From Betaproteobacteria bacterium (lineage in GTDB: Bacteria > Pseudomonadota > Gammaproteobacteria > Burkholderiales > Methylophilaceae): a DNA stretch of 6,565 nucleotides. The notes beneath the pieces were generated by a model. It was not told the origin of the DNA. It worked only from the letters and a program-made list of their open reading frames with translations, and did no database searches. Of the stretch, positions 1-6,565 are shown in pieces. Each line of letters opens with the position of its first letter. Positions within the stretch are counted from its first letter, which is position 1. The translations under genes were made by a program, and so were the position numbers. Where the stretch lies: contig RFPQ01000047.1 in the NCBI GenBank assembly GCA_009926035.1, forward strand, positions 1 through 6,565, read 5' to 3'.

Positions 1-88
1 AATGAGGCATCGCATCATTTACGACGCGCTTAAAGATTTAATTCCTCAAAAAATTCATGCATTAAGTATCAAAGCTGATTTGCCTTAA
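1..88 (+). CDS. BolA family protein, C-terminal fragment
   Basis: Only the last 28 codons and the TAA stop (86-88) are in the window; the gene begins upstream, and position 1 is the last base of a split codon. The visible tail contains RHRIIYDALKDLI and then IHALSIKADLP, which matches the conserved C-terminal end of BolA proteins (pattern RHRxVYxxL followed by IHALxI). From family knowledge, BolA proteins are small class II KH-like-fold proteins that pair with monothiol glutaredoxins in iron-sulfur and iron handling, and E. coli BolA also affects morphology as a transcription factor. The ATG at position 2 is an internal methionine codon and not a plausible start, because the BolA fold needs the missing upstream part. 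The next gene starts 37 bases after the stop with no terminator between, so the two are probably co-transcribed. Which BolA subgroup this is cannot be decided from the tail. Confidence 0.8.
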   Translation, partial: MRHRIIYDALKDLIPQKIHALSIKADLP

Positions 89-114
89 GGAATCACTCTT
101 CAATATTAATTATC

Positions 115-120
115 AAGGAG
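115..120 (+). promoter_or_regulatory. Shine-Dalgarno site of the parvulin gene
   Basis: AAGGAG lies five bases before the ATG at 126, which is normal spacing. It is the only strong Shine-Dalgarno sequence at a gene start in this window, and it supports the choice of 126 as the start. Confidence 0.8.
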
Positions 121-125
121 CTTTA

Positions 126-920
126 ATGTTTTCTTTTATCAAAACCTTTACATTTATTTTACTTTTTCAGCTTGGAGCTTTAGCACAAGCAGCCGATTTA
201 AATATTACGGTGAATGGCAAGCCTATTAAAAAGAGTCTCTATGATTTTGTAGTAAAAGATCTTGCAAGTCGCGGCCAAAAAATGGATGACAACCTTAACA
301 ATATGATTGTCAATCGTATGATTGCTATGGAACTTATTAACCAAGAAGCTGAAAGAACAGGACTTAGCAAGGACGCAAACTATCTTTTAAAAGAAGAGTT
401 AGCGCGTAAAGAAATGCTATACAACACATTCTTACAAAACTACGTACAAAAAAATCCTATTTTAGAGTCTGATATTAAAAATGCCTATGAACAATACAAA
501 AAAGATTTAGGCACTCAAGAATTCAATGCAAAACATATTCTTGTTGGGAGCGAACAAGAAGCTAAAGACGTCATTACCGAACTTAATAAAGGTAGCAATT
601 TTAGCAAAATAGCCAAAGATAAATCGAAAGATCCAGGTTCAAAAGATAAAGGTGGTGATTTAGGTTGGTTCCCAGCAAACTCAATGGTTAAACCATTCGC
701 TGACGCACTCACCTCAATTAAAAAAGGTAGCTTCACAACAGCGCCCGTTCAAACACAATTTGGCTGGCATGTAATTAAGCTGGAGGATACAAGAGCACTG
801 CAAGCGCCTGAGTTCGATAAAGTAAAAGAAGGTTTAGCTAAAACACTTCAACAAAAACAACTTGATAAGCTTGTATTAGACCTTAAAGCAAAAGCTAAGA
901 TTGTTGATAACAGCAAATAA
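126..920 (+). CDS. Exported parvulin-type peptidyl-prolyl cis-trans isomerase (PpiC/SurA/PrsA-like)
   Basis: This 264-residue protein probably helps fold proteins in the periplasm by isomerising X-Pro bonds. Residues 1-22 form a Sec signal peptide: a short positive start with Lys6, a hydrophobic core (TFTFILLFQLGALA), and an AQA site suggesting cleavage before Ala23. No lipobox cysteine is present, so a soluble periplasmic form is likelier than a lipoprotein. Residues 24-130 form a mostly helical, charged SurA-N-like chaperone segment (NNMIVNRMIAMELINQEAE). The parvulin domain spans about 132-221, with KHIL (His137), DPGS (Asp169, near the place of the Pin1 active-site Cys), GGDLGWF (177-183), PFADAL (190-195) and FGWHVIKLE (His215). 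A basic helical tail (232-264) resembles that of PrsA and PpiC-like foldases. The length fits single-parvulin exported foldases of betaproteobacteria; SurA itself is longer with two parvulin domains. It follows the bolA-family gene closely and ends before a strong terminator. The specific gene name is not certain, so no symbol is given. Confidence 0.93.
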   Translation: MFSFIKTFTFILLFQLGALAQAADLNITVNGKPIKKSLYDFVVKDLASRGQKMDDNLNNMIVNRMIAMELINQEAERTGLSKDANYLLKEELARKEMLYNTFLQNYVQKNPILESDIKNAYEQYKKDLGTQEFNAKHILVGSEQEAKDVITELNKGSNFSKIAKDKSKDPGSKDKGGDLGWFPANSMVKPFADALTSIKKGSFTTAPVQTQFGWHVIKLEDTRALQAPEFDKVKEGLAKTLQQKQLDKLVLDLKAKAKIVDNSK

Positions 921-944
921 AGAAATCCGTCTTACGAGTTACTT

Positions 945-970
945 AAAGCCTGCGTTACGCAGGCTTTTTT
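945..970 (+). terminator. Intrinsic terminator after the bolA-parvulin unit
   Basis: AAAGCCTGCG (945-954) and CGCAGGCTTT (958-967) form a perfect 10-bp stem around the loop TTA, and a run of six T (965-970) ends it. It begins 24 bases after the parvulin stop codon. The A side before the stem is short (three A), so it should act mainly on + strand transcripts. It separates the upstream unit from the feo operon. Confidence 0.93.
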
Positions 971-973
971 GTA

Positions 974-979
974 TATAAT
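974..979 (+). promoter_or_regulatory. -10 box of the feoAB promoter
   Basis: TATAAT is a perfect sigma-70 -10 hexamer lying 28 bases before the feoA ATG, giving an expected start of transcription near 986 and a leader of about 22 bases. The -35 position for a 17-base spacer (951-956, TGCGTT) is poor and falls inside the upstream terminator hairpin. The TG of an extended -10 is present at 970-971 but one base out of register. The Fur box begins inside this hexamer, as expected for a repressed iron-uptake promoter. The -10 is convincing from context, but the -35 is not identified. Confidence 0.65.
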
Positions 980-995
980 AATAAGAATCATTATC
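977..995 (+). promoter_or_regulatory. Fur box in front of feoA
   Basis: AATAATAAGAATCATTATC matches the 19-base Fur consensus GATAATGATAATCATTATC at 16 of 19 positions; the right half (AATCATTATC) is perfect. In the 7-1-7 form (982-996) it matches 12 of 14 defined positions. It covers the end of the -10 box and the predicted transcription start, so Fur with Fe(II) bound would block RNA polymerase. This fits iron-repressed control of feoAB. The call rests on the sequence match together with its position before an iron importer. Confidence 0.88.
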
Positions 996-1007
996 ATTTA
1001 GATAGCT

Positions 1008-1241
1008 ATGACCACTTTATTAGAATTGTCAGAAGGCCAGAGCGGTATTATCCAAAAGCTCGATATGGATCGCTTGCTGATTCAAAGGCTAAATGCCATG
1101 GGGTTGAGACGTGGCAAGAAAATCACCGTCTTAAGAAAGGCTCCATTTAAAGGTCCTTTTCATATCGTGATTGATACAACTGAGCTCATGATTCGGGAAC
1201 AAGAAGCAACGCTCATCCAAATTAACTCATCTAACCTATGA
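1008..1241 (+). CDS. feoA: FeoA, small cytoplasmic partner of the Fe(II) transporter
   Basis: The 77-residue product has the length and pattern of FeoA, an SH3-like-fold protein that binds or supports FeoB in Fe(II) uptake. The family signature is visible: a start rich in Leu and Gly (LLELSEGQSGII), then RLNAMGLRRGKKITVLRKAPFKGP at residues 27-50, where MGLxxG is the hallmark turn, and the closing strands LMIREQEATLIQI. It is a single-domain protein with no membrane segment. The ATG at 1008 is the only reasonable start, since an in-frame TAG occurs at 999-1001. No clear Shine-Dalgarno sequence precedes it (ATTTAGATAGCT). The TGA stop overlaps the feoB ATG by four bases (ATGA), pointing to one transcript and coupled translation. 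Control is probably by Fur through the box at 977-995. Confidence 0.95.
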   Translation: MTTLLELSEGQSGIIQKLDMDRLLIQRLNAMGLRRGKKITVLRKAPFKGPFHIVIDTTELMIREQEATLIQINSSNL

Positions 1242-3028
1242 AACGTATTGCTCTCTTGGGCATGCCAAATACGGGCAAGTCGACTCTGTTTAATCGCTTA
1301 AGCGGCTCCTCTGCACGCATCGGTAATTGGCCTGGTATTACTGTAGATCTTCATGCAGTTAAAACATTACTAGGCGGTCATATGGCTGAACTCGTTGATC
1401 TTCCGGGCGTTTATGACCTTCAAGGTTTATCTGAAGATGAAAAAATTGTACAAAGCTTTATCAATCACAACAAGATTGATTTAGCGATTGTTGTCTTATG
1501 CAGCGCTCAAATTGAACGACAACTTTCATTGTTATTACAACTTCAAAAGCTTCAAATCCCCTGTGTATTAGCTCTCAATATGTATGATGAAGCAAAAAAA
1601 ATGGGCATTACTATTAATGCGCCATTGTTAGAGAAAAAACTTAAAACGCCTGTAATTAAAACAAGTGCTAAATTCGGCGAAGGTATAACTGAGCTTTTAA
1701 AGGTATCTTCTCAATTGATGAGTCAAAAAGTCAACCTACCTATTAAAAAAATTAAGCCATTAAATTCATCTGATCAAATATCTCATCAAAAAACGATTCA
1801 AGCTTTAATTAAATTAACTGTTAAATATCCAGCGAAACTTAACGACAAAAATACAAAAAAACTAGACGCGCTCTTTTTGAATCACTTCTGGGGTCTGCCC
1901 ATTTTTTTTATTATTGTGTTTTCGGTTTTTCAGTTTATCTTCACGCTAGGCAAACCCATTCAAGATTTAATGACTCAACTCTTCAATTTCTTTAGAGTGG
2001 ATTATCTTGAGCCTTTATTTACAAATCATCATGGAATTTTTCAAAGCCTCCTCTTAGATGGTCTGTATTTAGGGGTCACCACCATAGCCGCTTTTGTACC
2101 TATTATTATTCTTTTCTTCCTCATCATGAGCGTTGTAGAAGATAGTGGTTATTTTTCAAGAGCTGCATTTTTGATGGACGCCTTGATGGAAAAAATAGGC
2201 TTAGATGGAAGAGGTTTTGTGATGATGCTTATGGGCTTTGGGTGTAATGTGCCGGCTCTCATGGGCACTAAAATTATGCGTACAAAAGAACTTCGTCTTT
2301 TAACAATGTTTGTGATTCCATTTTCGTTATGCTCAGCGAGGCTCCAAGTATTTTTATTTATTATTACAGCACTCTTTGACGCTTCATATGGCCCGCTAGT
2401 GCTTTTCTGTCTTTATTTATTAAGTTTTTTCTCGATCTTTATTTCAGCGCTCATATTTAAAAATCAATTTAAAAATAAAGAGCCTATTATTATTGAATTA
2501 CCCCCCTACCGCTTTCCAACGATAAATCACATCATCAAGAGAAGCGTACTTGAAATTAAACATTTTCTAACACGCGCTACCAAATTTATCATTATTGGCG
2601 TGCTTCTTGTTTGGGCGTTAACGCATTTCCCAATGGATGTTCCGATTGCCAGCGAACTCACTTATTCCGGCCAATTAGGTAAATGGTTATCCCCTATTTT
2701 TCAACCCATTGGCATTAACGAACAATTGGTGATTGCCCTCATTTTTGGTTTTATTGCCAAAGAAATTGTCATTGGCGCATTAGCTGTCATTTACGGTGTG
2801 GAGGGCACTGCTTTAGCCCATCACCTTTATAGCAATGTGACTCAAGTTCAGGCTATTAGCTTTATGATTTTTACCCTCATTTATACACCCTGTCTTTCTA
2901 CAATCGCAACCCTTAAAAACGAATCCAAAAATCTTTCATTTGTGATTTATTCAGTTTCATGGGCGCTTCTTCTAGCCTGGGTTTTTAGCTTTATTTTCTA
3001 TCAAACCTCGCTCTACTTTTCTAGTTAA
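1238..3028 (+). CDS. feoB: FeoB, GTPase-linked Fe(II) importer of the inner membrane
   Basis: This 596-residue protein imports ferrous iron. The N-terminal cytosolic G domain (1 to about 150) shows G1 GMPNTGKS (8-15), the G2 region GNWPGITVD (29-37, Thr35), G3 DLPG (54-57), G4 NMYD (114-117) and G5 TSAKFGEG (142-149). A short basic linker (about 150-215) follows, then hydrophobic segments starting near 219. The two Gate regions carry GFGCNVPA (333-340, Cys336) and CSARLQV (365-371, Cys365). Late conserved blocks are FGFIAKE (503-509) and YTPC (549-552), with a last membrane helix before the C-terminus, so the protein appears complete. It is shorter than E. coli FeoB (773 residues); part of the difference is the reduced helical domain between GTPase and membrane parts. 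Gln370 follows CSARL where many FeoBs have Pro, though other residues occur there too. The start overlaps the feoA stop; no feoC follows. Confidence 0.96.
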   Translation: MKRIALLGMPNTGKSTLFNRLSGSSARIGNWPGITVDLHAVKTLLGGHMAELVDLPGVYDLQGLSEDEKIVQSFINHNKIDLAIVVLCSAQIERQLSLLLQLQKLQIPCVLALNMYDEAKKMGITINAPLLEKKLKTPVIKTSAKFGEGITELLKVSSQLMSQKVNLPIKKIKPLNSSDQISHQKTIQALIKLTVKYPAKLNDKNTKKLDALFLNHFWGLPIFFIIVFSVFQFIFTLGKPIQDLMTQLFNFFRVDYLEPLFTNHHGIFQSLLLDGLYLGVTTIAAFVPIIILFFLIMSVVEDSGYFSRAAFLMDALMEKIGLDGRGFVMMLMGFGCNVPALMGTKIMRTKELRLLTMFVIPFSLCSARLQVFLFIITALFDASYGPLVLFCLYLLSFFSIFISALIFKNQFKNKEPIIIELPPYRFPTINHIIKRSVLEIKHFLTRATKFIIIGVLLVWALTHFPMDVPIASELTYSGQLGKWLSPIFQPIGINEQLVIALIFGFIAKEIVIGALAVIYGVEGTALAHHLYSNVTQVQAISFMIFTLIYTPCLSTIATLKNESKNLSFVIYSVSWALLLAWVFSFIFYQTSLYFSS

Positions 3029-3029
3029 T

Positions 3030-3046
3030 TTGTTAAAAATTAACAA
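3030..3046. repeat. AT-rich inverted repeat between feoB and purL
   Basis: TTGTTAA (3030-3036) and TTAACAA (3040-3046) are perfect inverted copies around AAA, starting two bases after the feoB stop. No T run follows on the + strand and the stem has only one G-C pair, so it is a poor intrinsic terminator. GTTAA also occurs at 3024-3028 and 3067-3071. It could be an operator for a dimeric regulator or simply chance in AT-rich DNA; no known motif is recognised. Confidence 0.45.
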
Positions 3047-3065
3047 GGTTTAAAAAAATAGCTTC

Positions 3066-3074
3066 TGTTAAAAT
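3066..3074 (+). promoter_or_regulatory. Possible extended -10 promoter element for purL
   Basis: TGTTAAAAT fits the extended -10 form TGnTATAAT with one mismatch and lies about 40 bases before the purL ATG, predicting a leader of roughly 30 bases. No good -35 hexamer is seen 16-18 bases upstream, which an extended -10 can tolerate. In such AT-rich DNA a match of this kind can arise by chance, so this is tentative. No PurR-like palindrome was seen. Confidence 0.35.
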
Positions 3075-3113
3075 CTTAAACATAAAGTAACGTCTTAAAA
3101 CACTGCCCAAAAC

Positions 3114-6100
3114 ATGCAAAGCCAAGAAATTATTCATATTGCTGGTGGTCCAGCTTACTCAAAGTTTAGAAAAGAAAAACTTCTTGGAAAACTTCAAGCA
3201 ATTAATCATCAGATCAAAGATATTCATTCTGAATATATTCATATCATATGGTGTGAAAAAAAAATCACAGAAACAGATAAAGCAACCTTAGAAAAAATTT
3301 TGCATTATGGCCCTAAGGCTCATACATTAACATTTAAACATAATGCAATTATCACTATGCCGCGTCCGGGTACCATATCGCCCTGGGCTTCAAGAGCTAC
3401 TGATATTGCAAATCATTGTGGACTTTATGACATCAAGCGTATCGAGAGAGCTGTTGCTGTTTATATTGAATTAAAAAATGAAGCTTTATTATCCGAAAAT
3501 GAAAAAAAAGCACTTTCTATAGCGCTTCATGATCGTATGACAGAAGTTTCAATTTTTAATCTTGATGAAGCTCAATCTCTTTTTTCTCATTTACCTCCAA
3601 AACCGATTCAGTATGCAGAAATAATTGAAGGTGGAAAACAAGTCTTAAATGATTTCAATAAAAATCTAGGCTTAGCTTTATCTGAAGATGAAATTGATTA
3701 TTTATTTAATTACTTCACTTCTATCAAAAGAAATCCTACAGATGTAGAACTCATGATGTTTGCTCAAGCAAATTCAGAGCATTGTCGCCATAAAATATTT
3801 AATGCTGATTGGGTGATAGATGGCAAGACGCAATCCAAATCACTTTTCGGTATGATTAAAAATACGCATCAGTTACATCCTGGGAATACGATTGTGGCTT
3901 ACTCGGACAATTCTTCTATTATAAAAGGCGGTAAGATCAATCGTTTTTATCCAAATCAAAATGGTATTTATGCTGATCACGAAGAACACACACACTTTAT
4001 TATGAAAGTGGAAACGCATAATCATCCGACAGCAATTTCTCCTTTCTCAGGCGCTGCAACAGGGGCGGGTGGCGAGATCAGAGACGAAGGTGCAACAGGA
4101 AGAGGCTCAAAACCTAAAGCGGGTCTCACAGGATTTTCGGTGTCTAATTTACGTATTCCTGAATTTATTCAGCCTTGGGAAAAAGATAGCTATGGTAGCC
4201 CTTCGCGCATATCATCAGCACTCCAAATTATGATCGATGGCCCCATTGGAGGTGCTTCATATAATAATGAATTCGGGAGACCCAATATTGCAGGCTACTT
4301 TAGAACATTAGAAATCAAACACGATGATGAGATAAAAGGTTTTCATAAGCCCATTATGTTAGCAGGTGGCATTGGAAGTATTAATGATATTCATACAAAA
4401 AAACATGCGATCCCACCAGGCGCCCTTCTTATTCAATTAGGCGGTCCTGCAATGCTTATCGGTTTAGGCGGCGGCGCTGCGTCAAGTATGGGCACTGGAT
4501 TTAATGCAGAAAATTTAGATTTTGATTCCGTACAACGTGGCAATCCTGAATTGCAAAGAAGAGCCCAGGAAGTGATTGATCGATGCTGGCAATTAGGCAC
4601 TCAAAATCCTATCTTAAGTATTCATGATGTAGGTGCTGGTGGTTTATCAAATGCATTTCCTGAATTAGTAAATGATGGCGGTGTAGGTGCAATTTTTCAA
4701 TTACGCGCGATTAATAATGAAGAGCCAAGTATGTCGCCACGCGAACTCTGGTGTAATGAAGCTCAAGAACGTTATGTATTAGCAATCAAAGAAAAAGATC
4801 TTGATTTATTTAAATCACTTTGCGAACGAGAAAGATGTCCTTTTGCAATTGTTGGTATTGCAAAAGACGACAAACAATTAATTGTCGAAGATAGTCTTCT
4901 TAAAAAAGATGCAGTCCATATGGATTTATCTATTCTCTTAGGAAAGCCGCCTAAGATGACCCGCAATGTGAACAGAAAAGAAAGAACGATTAAATCTATC
5001 AACACAGAAAATATTGATGTCAAAGACGCAGTATATCGTGTATTAAGATACCCCGCAGTTGCAAATAAAATGTTCCTGATTCATATTGGCGATCGATCAG
5101 TGACAGGATTGATCGCAAGAGATCAACTTGTCGGTCCTTGGCAAGTTCCAGTTGCTGACGTCGCCGTCACTTTATCATCTTTTGATAGCAACTTAGGCGA
5201 AGCTTTTGCTATTGGTGAAAAAACACCTATTGCAATGATTGATGCCAAAGCTTCTGTTCGTATGGCTTTAGGCGAAGCAATTACCAATTTATCCGCAGCA
5301 TCAATTCATCATTTAGAAGATATTAAATTGTCAGCCAATTGGATGGCATCTGCAGGACATAGAGGTGAAGATGCTGCTTTATTTGATGCTGTTGAAGAAA
5401 TCGGCATGCATCTTTGCCCTGATTTAGGTATTAGCATACCTGTGGGTAAAGATTCTATGTCGATGAAGACAACTTGGCTAGATAACGAAAAAGAAAAAAC
5501 TGTTGTTTCACCTGTGTCTCTTATCGTAAGCGCATTCGCACCTGTCTTTGATGCTAGAAAAACGTTAACACCTACACTTAATAGAAAGCTTAAAGAAAGT
5601 GGTCTTATTTATATCGACCTAGGTTTAGGCAAGAATCGATTAGGCGCTTCATCATTTAACTTGGTCTTTAATGAAGTAGGTGATATACCACCAAATCTTG
5701 ATGACGTAAAAATACTCAAAGCATTCTTTTATGTAATTCAAACATTGAAAAATGAAAATATGATTGAGGCTTACCATGATCGATCGGATGGCGGACTCTT
5801 TGCTACTTTAACTGAAATGGCTTTTGCAGGACGTTGTGGTTTGGATATTGATATAACGCCTTGTGGCGATAATTTCAAAGCTATTCTTTTTAATGAAGAA
5901 CTAGGAGCTGTTATTCAGGTTAAAAAAGAACATATCTCAAATGTACTTACAAAGATTAATGAGACTTTAAATGAAAATGCTTTCTTAATTGGATCTATTA
6001 ATTTAAATCAAACAATTCACATTAAACATCAAAATAATTACATCTTTGAAGATACAAGATCAAATTTACAAAGTGCATGGACTGAAACATCTTACAAAAT

Positions 6101-6565
6101 GCAATCTATGCGAGATAATCCAGAATGCGCTTTAGAAGAGTTTTCTAGAATTTCAGATGATCATGATCCAGGATTAAATCCAAAATTTGATTTTGAAATT
6201 CCCCAGTCTTTTGCAATCAAAAAAACAAAACCTAAGATAGCAATTTTAAGAGAGCAAGGCGTTAATGGCCATGTTGAAATGGCATCTGCATTTTCAACCG
6301 CAGGATTTGAGGCACATGATGTCCATATGTCAGATATTATTGAGGGCCGAAAATCTTTAACTGATTTTTCAGCGCTCGTTGCATGTGGTGGTTTTTCATA
6401 TGGCGATGTATTAGGTGCAGGTGAAGGCTGGGCTAAATCTATTTTATTTAATTCAAAAACACGTGATACTTTTGAAGCCTTCTTCTCAAGACCTGACACA
6501 ATAGCACTGGGTATTTGTAATGGCTGCCAAATGATGAGTAACTTAAAAGAAATTATCCCAGGCTC
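3114..6565 (+). CDS. purL: Phosphoribosylformylglycinamidine synthase (FGAM synthase), large single-chain type, 3' end missing
   Basis: PurL makes FGAM from FGAR, glutamine and ATP, the fourth step of purine synthesis, in the cytoplasm. The frame is open from the ATG at 3114 to the window edge, 1150 full codons of about 1290 usual. The N-terminal PurS-like part includes [17 protein letters not shown]. The synthase domains show SEHCRHK (221-227), ETHNHPT (300-306), [12 protein letters not shown] (about 320-331), GLGGGAASS (450-458), [10 protein letters not shown] (504-513), GDRSVTG (from 659), [10 protein letters not shown] (near 777-786) and HDRSDGG (888-894). The glutaminase domain starts near 1040 ([12 protein letters not shown]), with GGFSYGD (1092-1098) and the nucleophile Cys1135 in GICNGCQ; its His and Glu partners would lie beyond the window. 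Similarity to E. coli PurL as remembered is high and collinear, with no frameshift. An in-frame TAA at 3096 leaves 3114 as the first ATG. No Shine-Dalgarno sequence precedes it. PurL of this type needs no separate PurS or PurQ. Confidence 0.97.
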   Translation, partial: MQSQEIIHIAGGPAYSKFRKEKLLGKLQAINHQIKDIHSEYIHIIWCEKKITETDKATLEKILHYGPKAHTLTFKHNAIITMPRPGTISPWASRATDIANHCGLYDIKRIERAVAVYIELKNEALLSENEKKALSIALHDRMTEVSIFNLDEAQSLFSHLPPKPIQYAEIIEGGKQVLNDFNKNLGLALSEDEIDYLFNYFTSIKRNPTDVELMMFAQANSEHCRHKIFNADWVIDGKTQSKSLFGMIKNTHQLHPGNTIVAYSDNSSIIKGGKINRFYPNQNGIYADHEEHTHFIMKVETHNHPTAISPFSGAATGAGGEIRDEGATGRGSKPKAGLTGFSVSNLRIPEFIQPWEKDSYGSPSRISSALQIMIDGPIGGASYNNEFGRPNIAGYFRTLEIKHDDEIKGFHKPIMLAGGIGSINDIHTKKHAIPPGALLIQLGGPAMLIGLGGGAASSMGTGFNAENLDFDSVQRGNPELQRRAQEVIDRCWQLGTQNPILSIHDVGAGGLSNAFPELVNDGGVGAIFQLRAINNEEPSMSPRELWCNEAQERYVLAIKEKDLDLFKSLCERERCPFAIVGIAKDDKQLIVEDSLLKKDAVHMDLSILLGKPPKMTRNVNRKERTIKSINTENIDVKDAVYRVLRYPAVANKMFLIHIGDRSVTGLIARDQLVGPWQVPVADVAVTLSSFDSNLGEAFAIGEKTPIAMIDAKASVRMALGEAITNLSAASIHHLEDIKLSANWMASAGHRGEDAALFDAVEEIGMHLCPDLGISIPVGKDSMSMKTTWLDNEKEKTVVSPVSLIVSAFAPVFDARKTLTPTLNRKLKESGLIYIDLGLGKNRLGASSFNLVFNEVGDIPPNLDDVKILKAFFYVIQTLKNENMIEAYHDRSDGGLFATLTEMAFAGRCGLDIDITPCGDNFKAILFNEELGAVIQVKKEHISNVLTKINETLNENAFLIGSINLNQTIHIKHQNNYIFEDTRSNLQSAWTETSYKMQSMRDNPECALEEFSRISDDHDPGLNPKFDFEIPQSFAIKKTKPKIAILREQGVNGHVEMASAFSTAGFEAHDVHMSDIIEGRKSLTDFSALVACGGFSYGDVLGAGEGWAKSILFNSKTRDTFEAFFSRPDTIALGICNGCQMMSNLKEIIPG

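Noticed and set aside
2..88. A complete 28-residue small protein starting at the ATG at position 2
   Set aside because: The peptide matches the C-terminal tail of BolA proteins, so it is the end of a gene cut by the window edge.
515..736. Open frame of 73 codons on the - strand
   Set aside because: It lies wholly inside the well-supported parvulin gene, has no recognisable family features, and is best explained as a chance antisense frame.
2345..2347. Gln370 of FeoB where many family members have Pro after CSARL, considered as a loss-of-function change
   Set aside because: E. coli FeoB, as remembered, also lacks Pro here (GARLAIF), and the conserved cysteines and all G motifs are present, so the transporter is probably functional.
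3030..3046. Intrinsic terminator of feoB
   Set aside because: The stem is short with one G-C pair, and it is followed by CAAGG and not by a T run.
4772..5023. Open frame of 83 codons on the - strand
   Set aside because: It is antisense to a conserved part of purL. Its hydrophobic start merely mirrors the coding strand.
6161..6499. Open frame of 112 codons on the - strand
   Set aside because: It is antisense to the start of the purL glutaminase domain, whose + strand reading has all expected motifs; no independent support for a gene.

Overview
The window looks like an ordinary chromosomal segment of an AT-rich (GC roughly in the mid-to-upper 30s %, estimated by eye) Gram-negative proteobacterium. 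Protein flavour points to a low-GC betaproteobacterium, possibly of the Methylophilaceae type (OM43 / Methylopumilus-like). That placement is inference from the sequences of BolA, the parvulin, FeoB and PurL and from the compact layout; no database search was possible.

All genes lie on the + strand. Region 1 (1-920) holds the 3' end of a bolA-family gene, followed after 37 bases by a gene for an exported parvulin-type peptidyl-prolyl isomerase with a clear Shine-Dalgarno sequence. A strong intrinsic terminator (945-970) closes this unit. Region 2 (971-3028) is a ferrous-iron uptake operon, feoA-feoB. A TATAAT -10 box and a near-consensus Fur box sit between the terminator and feoA, and feoA and feoB overlap by ATGA. 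FeoA and FeoB together form the inner-membrane Fe(II) importer; the Fur box implies shut-off when iron is plentiful. Region 3 (3029-3113) is a short AT-rich spacer with an inverted repeat and a possible extended -10 box but no recognisable terminator. Region 4 (3114-6565) is purL, the large single-chain formylglycinamidine ribonucleotide synthase of purine synthesis. It is in frame throughout and cut by the window edge after about 1150 codons, just past the glutaminase nucleophile cysteine.

I found no mobile element, CRISPR array, RNA gene or evidence of a novel system. The points most worth checking are the tightly packed terminator/promoter/Fur-box junction ahead of feoA, the compact FeoB with a short linker between its GTPase and membrane parts, the inverted GTTAA elements between feoB and purL, and the lack of Shine-Dalgarno sequences in front of feoA and purL.
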